Source: Pseudomonas sp. MWU15-20650 (lineage in GTDB: Bacteria; Pseudomonadota; Gammaproteobacteria; Pseudomonadales; Pseudomonadaceae). From it: a stretch of DNA of 64,000 nt. A program made the translations under genes and the position numbers. The notes under the pieces are model-generated. The model was not told where the DNA came from. It worked only from the letters and a program-made list of their open reading frames with translations, and searched no databases. Shown here piece after piece: positions 1-7,782 of the stretch; within the stretch, counting starts at the first letter, position 1; every line of letters begins with the position of its first letter. The DNA lies in the NCBI RefSeq assembly GCF_023242475.1, contig NZ_JALJFG010000023.1:30614-94613 (forward strand), written 5' to 3'.

Positions 1-83
1 GCCTGGTGCGTGTGCGCATTGGCGATTGGTCGATTGATGGCCTGGATCAAGGCCAATGGAAGGAAGTACCGGCGCGCTTATAA
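1..83 (+). CDS. C-terminus of an RsuA/RluE-type rRNA pseudouridine synthase (partial)
   Basis: The third frame from base 3 to the TAA at 81-83 encodes 26 residues ending in IGDWSIDGLDQGQWKEVPARL. The pattern of arginine-rich strand, IGDW, GL and QGQW is typical of the last residues of RsuA/RluB/RluE-family pseudouridine synthases, which isomerise uridine in rRNA. The body of the gene lies left of the window, so the identity rests on this tail alone. It converges with the DUF2788 gene, and the two stop codons overlap inside a small hairpin. Confidence 0.6.
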   Translation, partial: LVRVRIGDWSIDGLDQGQWKEVPARL

Positions 84-89
84 CGCGCC
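71..89. terminator. Hairpin shared by two convergent stop codons
   Basis: GGCGCG and CGCGCC arms flank CTTATAA, which contains both stop codons of the convergent pair. It could act as a bidirectional terminator, although there is no long T-tract on either side. Confidence 0.45.
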
Positions 90-296
90 GGATTCGATCA
101 GGCCAATCACAACGCTCTTGATGATGAACGCGGCCACGCCCAGGCCCAGCACGAAAAACAGGATGAACGAGCCAAAGCGCCCGGCCTTGGATTTCTTCGC
201 CAGGTCCCAGACGATAAACCCCATGAAGATGATCAGGAGGGTGACCAGGCCGGTCATCATCCATTCTTCGAATAGGGCGGGGTCGATGTTGTTCAT
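78..296 (-). CDS. DUF2788 small inner-membrane protein
   Basis: A 72-residue protein beginning MNNIDPALFEEWMMTG. I chose the ATG at 296 because the upstream open frame runs through REP-type sequence. Two hydrophobic helices are visible (about residues 14-33 and 46-66), separated by a basic loop WDLAKKSKAGRFG. This architecture matches the DUF2788 family common in Pseudomonas, whose function is unknown. Probable inner-membrane location is inferred from the hydrophobicity. Confidence 0.8.
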   Translation of the reverse strand: MNNIDPALFEEWMMTGLVTLLIIFMGFIVWDLAKKSKAGRFGSFILFFVLGLGVAAFIIKSVVIGLIESGAL

Positions 297-360
297 GGGG
301 GACTCTTCCGGCAGGGCAGGCGGGCAGTATAAAGCAGGGGCACAGGCGCAGTATTGACCT

Positions 361-626
361 GGGTCCAAATGTGGGAGGGGGCAAGCCCCAATGCCAGTCA
401 GTTAAGCGCTAGAACGAGCAACCGGTAACCTGTGGCGAGCGGGCTTGTCCCGCGTTGGGGCGCGTAGCGCCCCCAAAGAGGGACGAATGCGGTGTACCCG
501 ATACTCCGCAGAGACCGTTTTGGGCTGCTGCGCACCCCAACGCGGGACAAGCCCGCTCGCCACAGTGATCGTGTTCCTTCTTAACTGACTGGCATTGGGG
601 CAAGCCCTCTCCCACATTTGGACCCC
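361..626. repeat. Nested REPIN: two inverted-repeat pairs, one inside the other
   Basis: The outer arms, 361-406 and 580-626, are near-perfect inverted copies of about 46 bp containing the GTGGGAGGGGGCAAGCC core. Between them lies a second inverted pair of about 33 bp, at 431-463 and 531-564, with the core GGCGAGCGGGCTTGTCCCGCG. The whole interval 297-633 between DUF2788 and the Lrp gene holds this structure and no gene. Confidence 0.85.
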
Positions 627-633
627 AGTGCTC

Positions 634-1113
634 TCAGGTACGCAGGTGAGTCAGCGGGAGTTCGGTGCTGTTCAATACCTGATTGAGCACAAAGCTGGAA
701 CGCACGCTGGTCACGCCTTCAATGCGAGTCAGGTGCCCCAGCAGCAGCTTCTGGTAGTGATCCATGTCCGGCACCACCACTTTCAACTGATAGTCGGCAT
801 CCATCCCGGTCACCAGGCTGCACTCCAGCACTTGCGGCAGGGTGCGGATGGCCGCCTCGAAATTCTCGAAACGCTCCGGTGTGTGGCGGTCCATGCCGAT
901 CAGCACATAGGCCGTAAGGCTCAGGCCAAGCATCTTGCGATCGAGCAAGGCAACCTGGCGAGCGATGTAGCCGTCGTCCTCCAACTGCTTGACCCGGCGT
1001 GAGCAGGGCGAAGGCGACAGGCCGATGCGTTCGGCCAACTCCTGGTTGGAGATCCTCGCGTCGCGCTGCAATTCCGCCAAAATACTCAGGTCGTATCGGT
1101 CAAGCTTGCTCAT
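634..1113 (-). CDS. Lrp/AsnC-family transcriptional regulator
   Basis: A 159-residue protein starting MSKLDRYDLSILAELQRDAR. Residues 1-60 form the AsnC winged helix-turn-helix (ISNQELAERIGLSPSPCSRRVKQLEDDGYI). Residues 70-145 form the ligand-binding RAM domain (CSLVTGMDADYQLKVVV). Length and organisation are standard for feast/famine regulators that sense amino acids. No obvious target operon is adjacent: the divergent side is a 430-bp non-coding stretch and then a DUF6515 gene. The effector cannot be read from the sequence. Confidence 0.93.
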   Translation of the reverse strand: MSKLDRYDLSILAELQRDARISNQELAERIGLSPSPCSRRVKQLEDDGYIARQVALLDRKMLGLSLTAYVLIGMDRHTPERFENFEAAIRTLPQVLECSLVTGMDADYQLKVVVPDMDHYQKLLLGHLTRIEGVTSVRSSFVLNQVLNSTELPLTHLRT

Positions 1114-1398
1114 CGGGTTGGCCTTTGTCGTAAGTATTGCGGTGAATTATCTATGAAGGGTTAAAAATTGCGCAAGCACTGTTTATTGACGCAATCTTCG
1201 CAATCATCTGTCGGTGCTTGGCGGGTATCGTTATCAACAGAATCACCGCCTGGACAACAGTCCACTGCAGCTCGCCCAATCAGGCCCGCTGCGGCCGCCA
1301 CCCCAGCAGGGTTGAGCCGGCCTCCAGGCTGCACACTGTCCACAAGACGGCGTGAGGTGAGCCAACGTCATAAGCGTTGAGCCAGGACGAAATTCTCA
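1114..1398. other. Non-coding interval upstream of a strong terminator; possible sRNA
   Basis: No convincing gene is present. The stretch 1160-1398 ends in an intrinsic terminator on the plus strand about 115 bp before the next gene, so something is probably transcribed here. The only plus-strand open frame (1168-1380) has a composition unlike a real protein. A small RNA or a 5' leader is possible. Confidence 0.35.
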
Positions 1399-1430
1399 AG
1401 GGGCGGCCGACGGGTCGCCCCTTTTCTTTT
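1399..1430 (+). terminator. Rho-independent terminator
   Basis: GGGGCG and CGCCCC arms enclose a 10-nt loop and are followed directly by TTTTCTTTT. The orientation is for plus-strand transcription, yet no plus-strand protein gene precedes it. Confidence 0.75.
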
Positions 1431-1544
1431 GCCTGCGAAAATAGTTCTCGTGACTGATAACCTGTCCCCGAACCGGGTGAGGCTTTTCCAGTCTCATACT
1501 AAGAGGCCGGACACGCTAGGCCCTAATCCGCAGTGAGGAATAGC

Positions 1545-2594
1545 ATGAAGCGCATCTGGCGTATGGCAGGTGTAGGTTTGCTGATGGTTACCGTCGGCAC
1601 GCAAGTGATGGCAGACGACCCGCGCTCTGAAGGCGGCGGTCAGCATGAAAGAGGCCCGGAGGGTGGACGGCAAGGTAACGAGCCGCCGCGCCCGCAGAAT
1701 AACCAGCCACGTCCGCAAAACAACCCACCGCGCCCGGAAAATAATCAGCCTCGGCCACAGAACCAGCATTTTGATCGTGGTGAGCCACAGCAACAGGGTG
1801 GCGGGCAATGGCAAGGTCGACCGCAAGGCGCCGAACAGCCCCGGCCGGCGAATAACCTGCCGATTCAGGGGCGCCCGGACACCGTACGGCAAACCCAGGA
1901 ACCGCGCCAGGGCAACTATCAGGACATCCCGCGTCGCAACGACGGCAACCCGCATTGGCAGCCCGGCAATGGCCCTGGCCCGCGCCCGGGTGGCGGCTTC
2001 AACAATGGCCACCCCGATGAGCACCGCTGGCCGGGCCGCCCTTCCGGTCATGGCAATGGCTGGGGCCCCGGCCCGCAATATCGTCCGGGCTATACCGTCG
2101 ACCGTTTCCCCGACCGCAACTACCGTGTGCCCTATCGTGGCCAGGACTACTTCTTCTCCGGTGGCTACTGGTATCGCCCGCAAGGTCCGCGTTATGTGGT
2201 GGTAACGCCACCGTACGGTATTCGCGTGCAATACCTGCCGGATTACGCCCGGGAAGTGTGGGTGGGCAGTGCGCTGTTTTTCCTGGCGGCGGGCGCCTAT
2301 TACACCTATGAGAGCAGCACCCAGCAGTACGTAGTGGTACAGCCACCGACAGAGGTGCCAACGCCACAGCCTGCACCGCAAGGCAACGGTTATGACGTGA
2401 TCGCCTACCCTGCCAATGGCCAGTCACCGGCCCAGGTACAGCAGGACGGTTACGACTGTTATCGCTGGGCAGTCCAACAAAGCGGCTTCGACCCGCAGGC
2501 CGTCACCTACGCCCCCGCGCCAGCGGTGGTACAAACCTACCGCCAGGCGCAGGGTAACTGCCTGAGCAGTCGTGGTTATCAGGTGCAGTACTAG
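1545..2594 (+). CDS. DUF6515 family secreted Pro/Gln/Asn-rich protein
   Basis: The start is the ATG at 1545, preceded by GAGGAA. The protein is 349 residues with a signal peptide (MKRIWRMAGVGLLMVTVGTQVMA). A long low-complexity region rich in Pro, Gln, Asn, Arg and Gly (about residues 23-190) follows, with repeated RPQNN/PPRPENN units. Next comes a glycine/tyrosine-rich segment with a hydrophobic stretch (SALFFLAAGAYYTY), and the C-terminus ends with YDVIAYPANGQSPAQVQQDGYDCYRWAVQQ-like sequence typical of DUF6515. Likely envelope-located; function unknown. It converges with fieF and their ends overlap by 4 bp. Confidence 0.8.
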   Translation: MKRIWRMAGVGLLMVTVGTQVMADDPRSEGGGQHERGPEGGRQGNEPPRPQNNQPRPQNNPPRPENNQPRPQNQHFDRGEPQQQGGGQWQGRPQGAEQPRPANNLPIQGRPDTVRQTQEPRQGNYQDIPRRNDGNPHWQPGNGPGPRPGGGFNNGHPDEHRWPGRPSGHGNGWGPGPQYRPGYTVDRFPDRNYRVPYRGQDYFFSGGYWYRPQGPRYVVVTPPYGIRVQYLPDYAREVWVGSALFFLAAGAYYTYESSTQQYVVVQPPTEVPTPQPAPQGNGYDVIAYPANGQSPAQVQQDGYDCYRWAVQQSGFDPQAVTYAPAPAVVQTYRQAQGNCLSSRGYQVQY

Positions 2595-3484
2595 GTCTTG
2601 TTGCCTGTGACCACTTCCCGCGGGTCGGCGTGCACCAGCACTTCGGCACGCGGGTAGGCTTGGTGAATGGCGTCAGCGGCCTGGTCGCTGATGCCGTGGG
2701 CCACTGACAGCGTCAATTCCCCCGGCAACTCCAGGTGCAGTTGCACAAACCAGTGGCTGCCGGAAATCCGCGTGCGCAAGTCATGGGCACCCAGCACGCC
2801 AGGAACGCTGCGGGCCAATTCCAGCATGTGCTGGCTGACATCCGGCGGCAGTTCCTCATCCATCAACACCGCGAAGCTTTCTCGGGCGATCTGGATCGCA
2901 CTCCACAAGATATAGGCGGAGATGCCCAGGCCGAACCAGGCATCCACCTGATGGTAGCCAAAGCCTGCCAGGACCAAGGCCACCAGGATGCTGCCGTTGA
3001 GCATCAAGTCCGAGCGGTAGTGCAACGAGTCCGCGCGTACGGCGTTGGAGCCGGTTTCGCGGATCACCCGGTGTTGCAGTATCAGCAGGGCCACGGTCAT
3101 GACCAGGGAAAATACAATCACCCCGATGCTCAGCCAGGGTGCGCCGACAGGTTCCGGGTGTTGCAAGCGCTGATACGCCTGGAAGGCGATCAGCACCGCA
3201 CTGCCACCGATAAACAGCGCTTGGGCCATGCCCGACAGTGACTCCGCCTTGCCATGCCCGTAACGGTGGTCTTCATCGGCCGGCCGCAGGGCGTAATGCA
3301 CCGCCAGCAAATTCAACAGCGACGTCACGCCGTCGAGCAGCGAGTCGGTCAACCCGGCGAGCATGCTCACCGAACCACTGAACCACCAGGCGATGGCTTT
3401 GGTGATAATCAGCGTACAGGCCACGGCCACCGAGGCGCGGGTGGCCAGGCGCAAAAGCCTTGCGTGTTCTGGACTGCTGGTCAT
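2591..3484 (-). CDS. fieF: FieF-type cation diffusion facilitator metal exporter
   Basis: A 297-residue protein with the CDF signature. TM segments span about residues 12-180, with the metal-binding pattern SLLDGVTS in TM2 and a second site in TM5 (HYRSDLMLNG). The loop motif DEDHRYGHGKAE is diagnostic of the family, and a cytoplasmic dimerisation domain follows with a His-rich turn (HWFVQLHLELPG). The family exports Fe2+/Zn2+ and similar ions in exchange for protons at the inner membrane. The symbol is by similarity to E. coli FieF; metal specificity is not proven. Confidence 0.85.
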   Translation of the reverse strand: MTSSPEHARLLRLATRASVAVACTLIITKAIAWWFSGSVSMLAGLTDSLLDGVTSLLNLLAVHYALRPADEDHRYGHGKAESLSGMAQALFIGGSAVLIAFQAYQRLQHPEPVGAPWLSIGVIVFSLVMTVALLILQHRVIRETGSNAVRADSLHYRSDLMLNGSILVALVLAGFGYHQVDAWFGLGISAYILWSAIQIARESFAVLMDEELPPDVSQHMLELARSVPGVLGAHDLRTRISGSHWFVQLHLELPGELTLSVAHGISDQAADAIHQAYPRAEVLVHADPREVVTGNKT

Positions 3485-3498
3485 GGGCAGGTCGAGTC

Positions 3499-3918
3499 CT
3501 AAGCGGCGGGTTGCAGGCCGAGGGCGGCGAGTTGTTGCACGCTGCCCTTGAACTGGATCATGCGCGGGTCATCCAGGGGCAGGGTGCGGCCGGTTTCTTT
3601 CTGGATGATGGTTTGCAGCTTGGCCGTATCGACCTTGCCGTCGGCGCCGATGGCTTCGTGCAATTTTTCGGGGGCGACTTGGGCGGTCTTGCCCGGTTCG
3701 AAGTAGATCGCACCCGTGGCGAAGTCGACGCCGAACGCGATCAGGCCGGGGATCACGTAGAACAGCAAACCGACCGCATCGAGCACCGCAATGGCCGGGT
3801 CGATCTTGCCGTCGATCTGGCCGCGGCGGTCGGGGTAGAAAATCGAACCGCAGGCGGTGAGTTGGCTCAGCAGGGTGACGGCGAGGACACCGCCGATGAC
3901 ACGGGAAGCGATACGCAT
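3499..3918 (-). CDS. Small inner/outer membrane lipoprotein, unknown function
   Basis: A 139-residue protein with a lipoprotein signal (LLSQLTAC, Cys about residue 23). A conserved hydrophobic core follows (CGSIFYPDRRGQIDGKIDPAIAVLDAVGLLFYVIPGLIAFGVDFATGAIY), and the C-terminal region resembles the proteins often mislabelled polyribonucleotide nucleotidyltransferase in pseudomonads. Nothing in the sequence resembles PNPase. The start at 3918 has a GGAGAG ribosome site. It is read in the same direction as fieF, 14 bp upstream of it. Confidence 0.7.
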   Translation of the reverse strand: MRIASRVIGGVLAVTLLSQLTACGSIFYPDRRGQIDGKIDPAIAVLDAVGLLFYVIPGLIAFGVDFATGAIYFEPGKTAQVAPEKLHEAIGADGKVDTAKLQTIIQKETGRTLPLDDPRMIQFKGSVQQLAALGLQPAA

Positions 3919-4847
3919 GGGGGCTCTCCTGAACGGTTGAAAACGCGACTATATAGGAACCGCCATCTACAAACCTCTCCCACGGCGGCGGTGGCAGGAA
4001 ATCTCCAGGGCCATGCCATCGCCGTCCTACCCATAGAGCACCAAGTGATTTTTTACATTTTGTAATATTTGCTTTAGTTCAGGGCGGTGAGTTAACAGGC
4101 CATGAATAGAGCGGTTGCTGGCGGCGGCAATAGTCTTTATGTGCGTGTTTGTTCTCTATTTGCCCGTGCCTGGCAAGAATGTTTATTCCATTTGTTGAAT
4201 ATGTTTAAAAGTATGTTTAATATCTTCGTCGCAAATACTGGCATAACGATATTCCTGGGCAAGCCAGGGGTTTCCCATGGAAGGGCTGAACTGTTTCTAT
4301 ACTATAAAGTTCTGTTTTGATGGCATCGCCGAGAGATTGATCTCTTGTGCGAGCGTGTATGGCAGTGCGTACTTTTTTTGATGGGTGGGTGGCAAGGCTT
4401 AGGCTGCTGCGAGGGTGATAGTGGCCGCTTGCAGTCCGTAATAAACACACTAAAAAATCATAAACATATGTTTTGTAAGGCTATTCTTGTTGTGTCTGGC
4501 ATCGCTTCGTACTTGGCTTTTTTAAATGTACTCTTTGGTGTAGTTAGTATTACTGAACTCCTAAGTTTGTTTTTCTGATGGGGTTCCAGCGGCCTTTTAG
4601 TGTTTTTTTGTTTTTGTACTTTTGAGTGTTGTTTGTATTTCTGGTATCGCCAGTTTAGTTAGTGGTGTTGCTGGGTTTCTCAGTTATTAGCGTTGTGTCT
4701 GAATGTTTTCAGCGATGGGCTGTGGTGATGCAGCGCGTGCGTGCTGTGCAGGTGCGTGGCTATTAAGTGTCGGCAGTAGCTGCCTGTTTATACAGTGGAG
4801 CAATGCACAGATGTTTCTGACTTCTATGGAAAATAACAACAGGGAGT
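3919..4847. other. AT-rich leader region upstream of the accessory cluster; no convincing gene
   Basis: These 929 bp are visibly richer in A+T than the flanks, especially 4080-4720, with long T-rich tracts on the plus strand. Three short plus-strand frames (4102-4320, 4345-4578, 4703-4912) lack good ribosome sites and recognisable domains. The most gene-like property is hydrophobic stretches, which T-rich DNA produces by chance. The promoter of the downstream operon must lie here, but I cannot pick it confidently. Confidence 0.5.
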
Positions 4848-5663
4848 ATGAGCGTGAGCAAAGACGAGATGTTGAACAGGTCGATGCCGTTGCTGACCGC
4901 AGCAGGCATTGAAACGCTCGCGGGCTGCAGTGTGGTGATCGCCGGCTGCGGTGGGGTGGGGGGCGCCATGGCCTTGACGCTGTGCCGCATGGGCGTACAG
5001 ACCTTCAGGCTCGCCGACCCCGGTGTTTTCGACCCGCCGGACATGAACCGTCAGTGGGCCGCGACCGGAAGCTCGATGGGGCGTAACAAAGCCTTGGTCT
5101 ACCGAGAGCTCATCCTCGACCTGAACCCGCTTGCCAAAGTCGAGATCTACGTCGAAGGCGTTACCGACCATAACCAGGCTGAGTTCCTGTCCGGCGCCGA
5201 TATCATGGTTGACTGTCTGGACGCCAATGTTCCCCACTCGCTACGCGAGTCGCTGCACCGTAAGGCTCGGCAGTTGGGCATTTTCAGCGTGGTCGGTCCC
5301 ATCATGGGGTTTGGTTGTTTTGCGCTGTGCTCGTCTCCACAGGGCCTGGCTATGGATTACTGGCTCCAGACCCTCAAGGCGGCCAAGGAGCAGGGCACAT
5401 TGCCGCCGATCTTTGACCAGATCTTCGTGCCGCAGCACATGCAGGCCATCGTAAAAAGCCTGGAGATCGGCAAGGTGCCCACCGTTGCCGTAGGGCCTCT
5501 GATTGCGACGTCGTTGCTGGCCACTGAATGCGTGAACTACTTGCTGCACGGTACCACCCCTGGGTTCCGCGCCCCCATCGTGCTGCCGAACGTGATGTTT
5601 TTCGACCTGAACCGGATGAATTACAAAGTCATTGATATTTCCGCCCTGGACGCCAGCGCATGA
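4848..5663 (+). CDS. E1/ThiF/MoeB-like adenylating enzyme (cluster gene 1)
   Basis: A 271-residue Rossmann protein. The nucleotide loop GCGGVGG is at residues 33-39, Asp57, the DPPDMNRQ equivalent of the family's N-x-N-R-Q motif is at 62-69, MGRNKA is at 77-82, and DCLDAN is near 120. Family members adenylate the C-terminal carboxylate of a protein or peptide, or a small carboxylate. The CxxC zinc pairs of MoeB/ThiF are absent. AGGGAG at 4841-4846 is too close to the ATG at 4848 and better spaced for the GTG at 4854, so the true start may be two codons later. The gene overlaps the next one by 4 bp (ATGA). Its substrate is unknown; no precursor peptide is evident upstream. Confidence 0.82.
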   Translation: MSVSKDEMLNRSMPLLTAAGIETLAGCSVVIAGCGGVGGAMALTLCRMGVQTFRLADPGVFDPPDMNRQWAATGSSMGRNKALVYRELILDLNPLAKVEIYVEGVTDHNQAEFLSGADIMVDCLDANVPHSLRESLHRKARQLGIFSVVGPIMGFGCFALCSSPQGLAMDYWLQTLKAAKEQGTLPPIFDQIFVPQHMQAIVKSLEIGKVPTVAVGPLIATSLLATECVNYLLHGTTPGFRAPIVLPNVMFFDLNRMNYKVIDISALDASA

Positions 5664-6943
5664 GTGTCGTCGGTGCAGGTTCCGCGTCATTGCGGCGCGA
5701 CATCCTCGCGCAGGCCGGATTCAACCTGGACCTGGTGCCGGCTGGCTGTGTGGTCGACGATTATCAGACCGACAGCCTGATGAATACCGTGGGCCTCTCG
5801 TTTGCCCCGAGCGGTGATGCCGATGAGCACACTGACCTCTGGTTGTCGAAGTGCTTTGCGCAATTGTTCGGGCTGCCCCTGGCCATTCCCGTTGCACAGG
5901 GGCGGCTGGCGGAAGCAATGCTCAGCAATGTGCTGGCTGCGCCAGGTGACTGTGTGCCGGGCAGCCTGCCGTTTCCAACCGCCGCCGTGCACTTGGCGCG
6001 AAACGGCGCAGTCTCTATGCCCATGCCGTCTGCGCGATCCGAGGCTTGCGAGCCTCTGTTTCTTGGGGACATCGACACCGTAGCCCTGGAGCGCTTCCTT
6101 GAAAACAGCGGCCGTGCCAGGGTTCCCTACCTGATGCTGGAGGCTTGCACCAACGCGATTGGTGGGCACCCACTGTCTATTGAAAACCTGCGCGCGGTGC
6201 GCTCAGTGGCTGAGCGTTATGGCATTGCGGTCTATCTCGACGCCACCCGGATCTTCAGCAACGCCTATCTGATTGAGCAACGTCATCATGCAGAAAGCGC
6301 CAACCGCATTGCGGCCATTGTGCTGGAGCTGTGTGCCTTGGTGGACGGGGTCTGGCTGAGCGCGAGCAAAGAGTTTCCGGTGCCCATTGGTGGCGTTCTG
6401 GCTCTGCGCAATCGTCAGGTATTCGAGCAATGCAGGGACCAGGCACTGCTTTTCGGTACTGGCCTCGACGTCACTGCCAAGCACCGGTTGGCAACGGTGA
6501 TGGCGGATGTGCCGGCGTTGGTTGAACGGGTCGTCGAGCGGGCGCATCGGGTCGAGCGGTTCCAGGCCCTGTTGGAGCCTCACTGCGAGGTGGTCACGCC
6601 GGGTTGTGCTCATGCGGTGTTCCTGAAGGCAGCGGCCGTGTCCAGCCACATCGGGCCCGACCAACACCCACACCGTGCCTTCTTGAATCATCTGTATGTG
6701 AAGTATGGCGTCAGAGGCGCGCTCAACCCGGGAGCCTCGCAAGAGACGGGCGAAGCGGTGATCCGTTTTGCCGTACCCATTTTGGGCAAGGACGATCACG
6801 CCATCGAGTTTGCCGCAGCGAGCATTCGCGCGGCCTTGTCCGAGACGCATGAGTTTATTGCACTTGAGGAAGTCAACCGGCCCGCAGGTTTTAGCGGCGC
6901 GTTGTTGGCGACTTATCGACCCGTTGAGAGTATCGGCCTGTGA
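5660..6943 (+). CDS. Tryptophanase / tyrosine phenol-lyase family PLP enzyme (cluster gene 2)
   Basis: A 427-residue fold-type I PLP protein of the beta-eliminating lyase family. FGLPLAIPVAQGR aligns with the family FGYxYxIPTHQGR. TNAIGGHPLS (164-173), LDATRIFSNAY (193-203, Asp194 expected to bind the pyridine nitrogen) and LSASKEF with Lys237 as the likely Schiff-base lysine are all present. It is shorter than tryptophanase (about 470 residues), and the TDSGTG segment reads TDSLMN, so the substrate is probably not tryptophan. Expected chemistry is C-C or C-S cleavage, or formation at an amino acid beta carbon. It is translationally coupled to both neighbours. Confidence 0.85.
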   Translation: MSVVGAGSASLRRDILAQAGFNLDLVPAGCVVDDYQTDSLMNTVGLSFAPSGDADEHTDLWLSKCFAQLFGLPLAIPVAQGRLAEAMLSNVLAAPGDCVPGSLPFPTAAVHLARNGAVSMPMPSARSEACEPLFLGDIDTVALERFLENSGRARVPYLMLEACTNAIGGHPLSIENLRAVRSVAERYGIAVYLDATRIFSNAYLIEQRHHAESANRIAAIVLELCALVDGVWLSASKEFPVPIGGVLALRNRQVFEQCRDQALLFGTGLDVTAKHRLATVMADVPALVERVVERAHRVERFQALLEPHCEVVTPGCAHAVFLKAAAVSSHIGPDQHPHRAFLNHLYVKYGVRGALNPGASQETGEAVIRFAVPILGKDDHAIEFAAASIRAALSETHEFIALEEVNRPAGFSGALLATYRPVESIGL

Positions 6944-7782
6944 AACGTTTATTCCTGGGAGCGTGCCTCCTGTTCCCGTCCCTCGTCTTGGCGAGCAACC
7001 CGCCGGCTGCAGTCCCCGATCCCAAGGAGGTGATTCTGCGCTCGGAAGAACGCCCCACCGGCAAGGACTCGACCTCGCTGTTGGTGATTACATTGACCGA
7101 CAAAGAAGGCGTCAGCCGCAAACGCGGGTTTGTCTGGTATCACCTGAGCGGCGAAAAAGGTGCGCTCGACCTGCAAAAATTCTTCTTTCCCAGAAGTATC
7201 CGGAACATCGCGACATTTAACGAGGAGGTCAAAGGCTCGGAGGATTTGCAGTACCTCTATCTGCCAGCCGCCAGCCGCGTGCGACGTGTTTCCTCAAAAC
7301 ATCAGACGTGGGTGGGGTCGGATCTGATCTACGAGGACCTGCAGAAGCTGAAGTTGGAGGATTGGGCGTTTCGCTTTGCGCCGTCTTCGGTCCAGGCCCC
7401 TGCCGGGGTTTATGTGGTCGATTGCACCGCCAAGCCCTCGTCGAACTCGGCCTACGCCAAGCGCCGCTACTTTATTCGCGACGATGGGACGTACTTTCCG
7501 GACCAGATCGACTTCTTCGATGCCAGCGATACGCTGATCAAGCGGGTAGAGCGAGCGCAGGTCAGCGCCTATGGCGATGCCCTGTACGAGCGCTTCGTGA
7601 ACGTGACCGACTACCGCAATGGGCACCGTACCTCGCTGGAGCGCAAATGGGTTCGGGTCAATACGGGGCTGGATATGCCTACTGTGTCTATCCGCCAGAT
7701 GGAGCGCAATATCGAGCACTTTGCGCAGCCTTCGGACCTGATGCAATTGGTCAATGCTGAAATGAGCGGGATGTCGGAATGA
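6940..7782 (+). CDS. LolA-like outer-membrane lipoprotein-sorting family protein (cluster gene 3)
   Basis: A 280-residue periplasmic protein starting at a GTG that overlaps the preceding stop. The signal peptide is MKRLFLGACLLFPSLVLA. The body has the YLYLPAASRVRRVSS and GSDLIYEDLQ segments typical of the LolA-like family (COG2834/DUF4292-type) found next to MMPL exporters. The expected role is to carry a hydrophobic cargo across the periplasm. Genes for an outer-membrane barrel (next gene) and an MMPL pump (17381) lie in the same cluster, supporting a trans-envelope export route. Confidence 0.8.
   Translation: MKRLFLGACLLFPSLVLASNPPAAVPDPKEVILRSEERPTGKDSTSLLVITLTDKEGVSRKRGFVWYHLSGEKGALDLQKFFFPRSIRNIATFNEEVKGSEDLQYLYLPAASRVRRVSSKHQTWVGSDLIYEDLQKLKLEDWAFRFAPSSVQAPAGVYVVDCTAKPSSNSAYAKRRYFIRDDGTYFPDQIDFFDASDTLIKRVERAQVSAYGDALYERFVNVTDYRNGHRTSLERKWVRVNTGLDMPTVSIRQMERNIEHFAQPSDLMQLVNAEMSGMSE

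Noticed and set aside
3499..3918. Polyribonucleotide nucleotidyltransferase label for the small lipoprotein
   Set aside because: The 139-residue lipoprotein has no RNase PH, KH or S1 domain; the label seems to be an old database error.
4102..4912. Precursor peptide for the E1-like enzyme in the AT-rich leader
   Set aside because: The short frames at 4102-4320, 4345-4578 and 4703-4912 lack good ribosome sites and recognisable precursor features; I cannot support a peptide gene.
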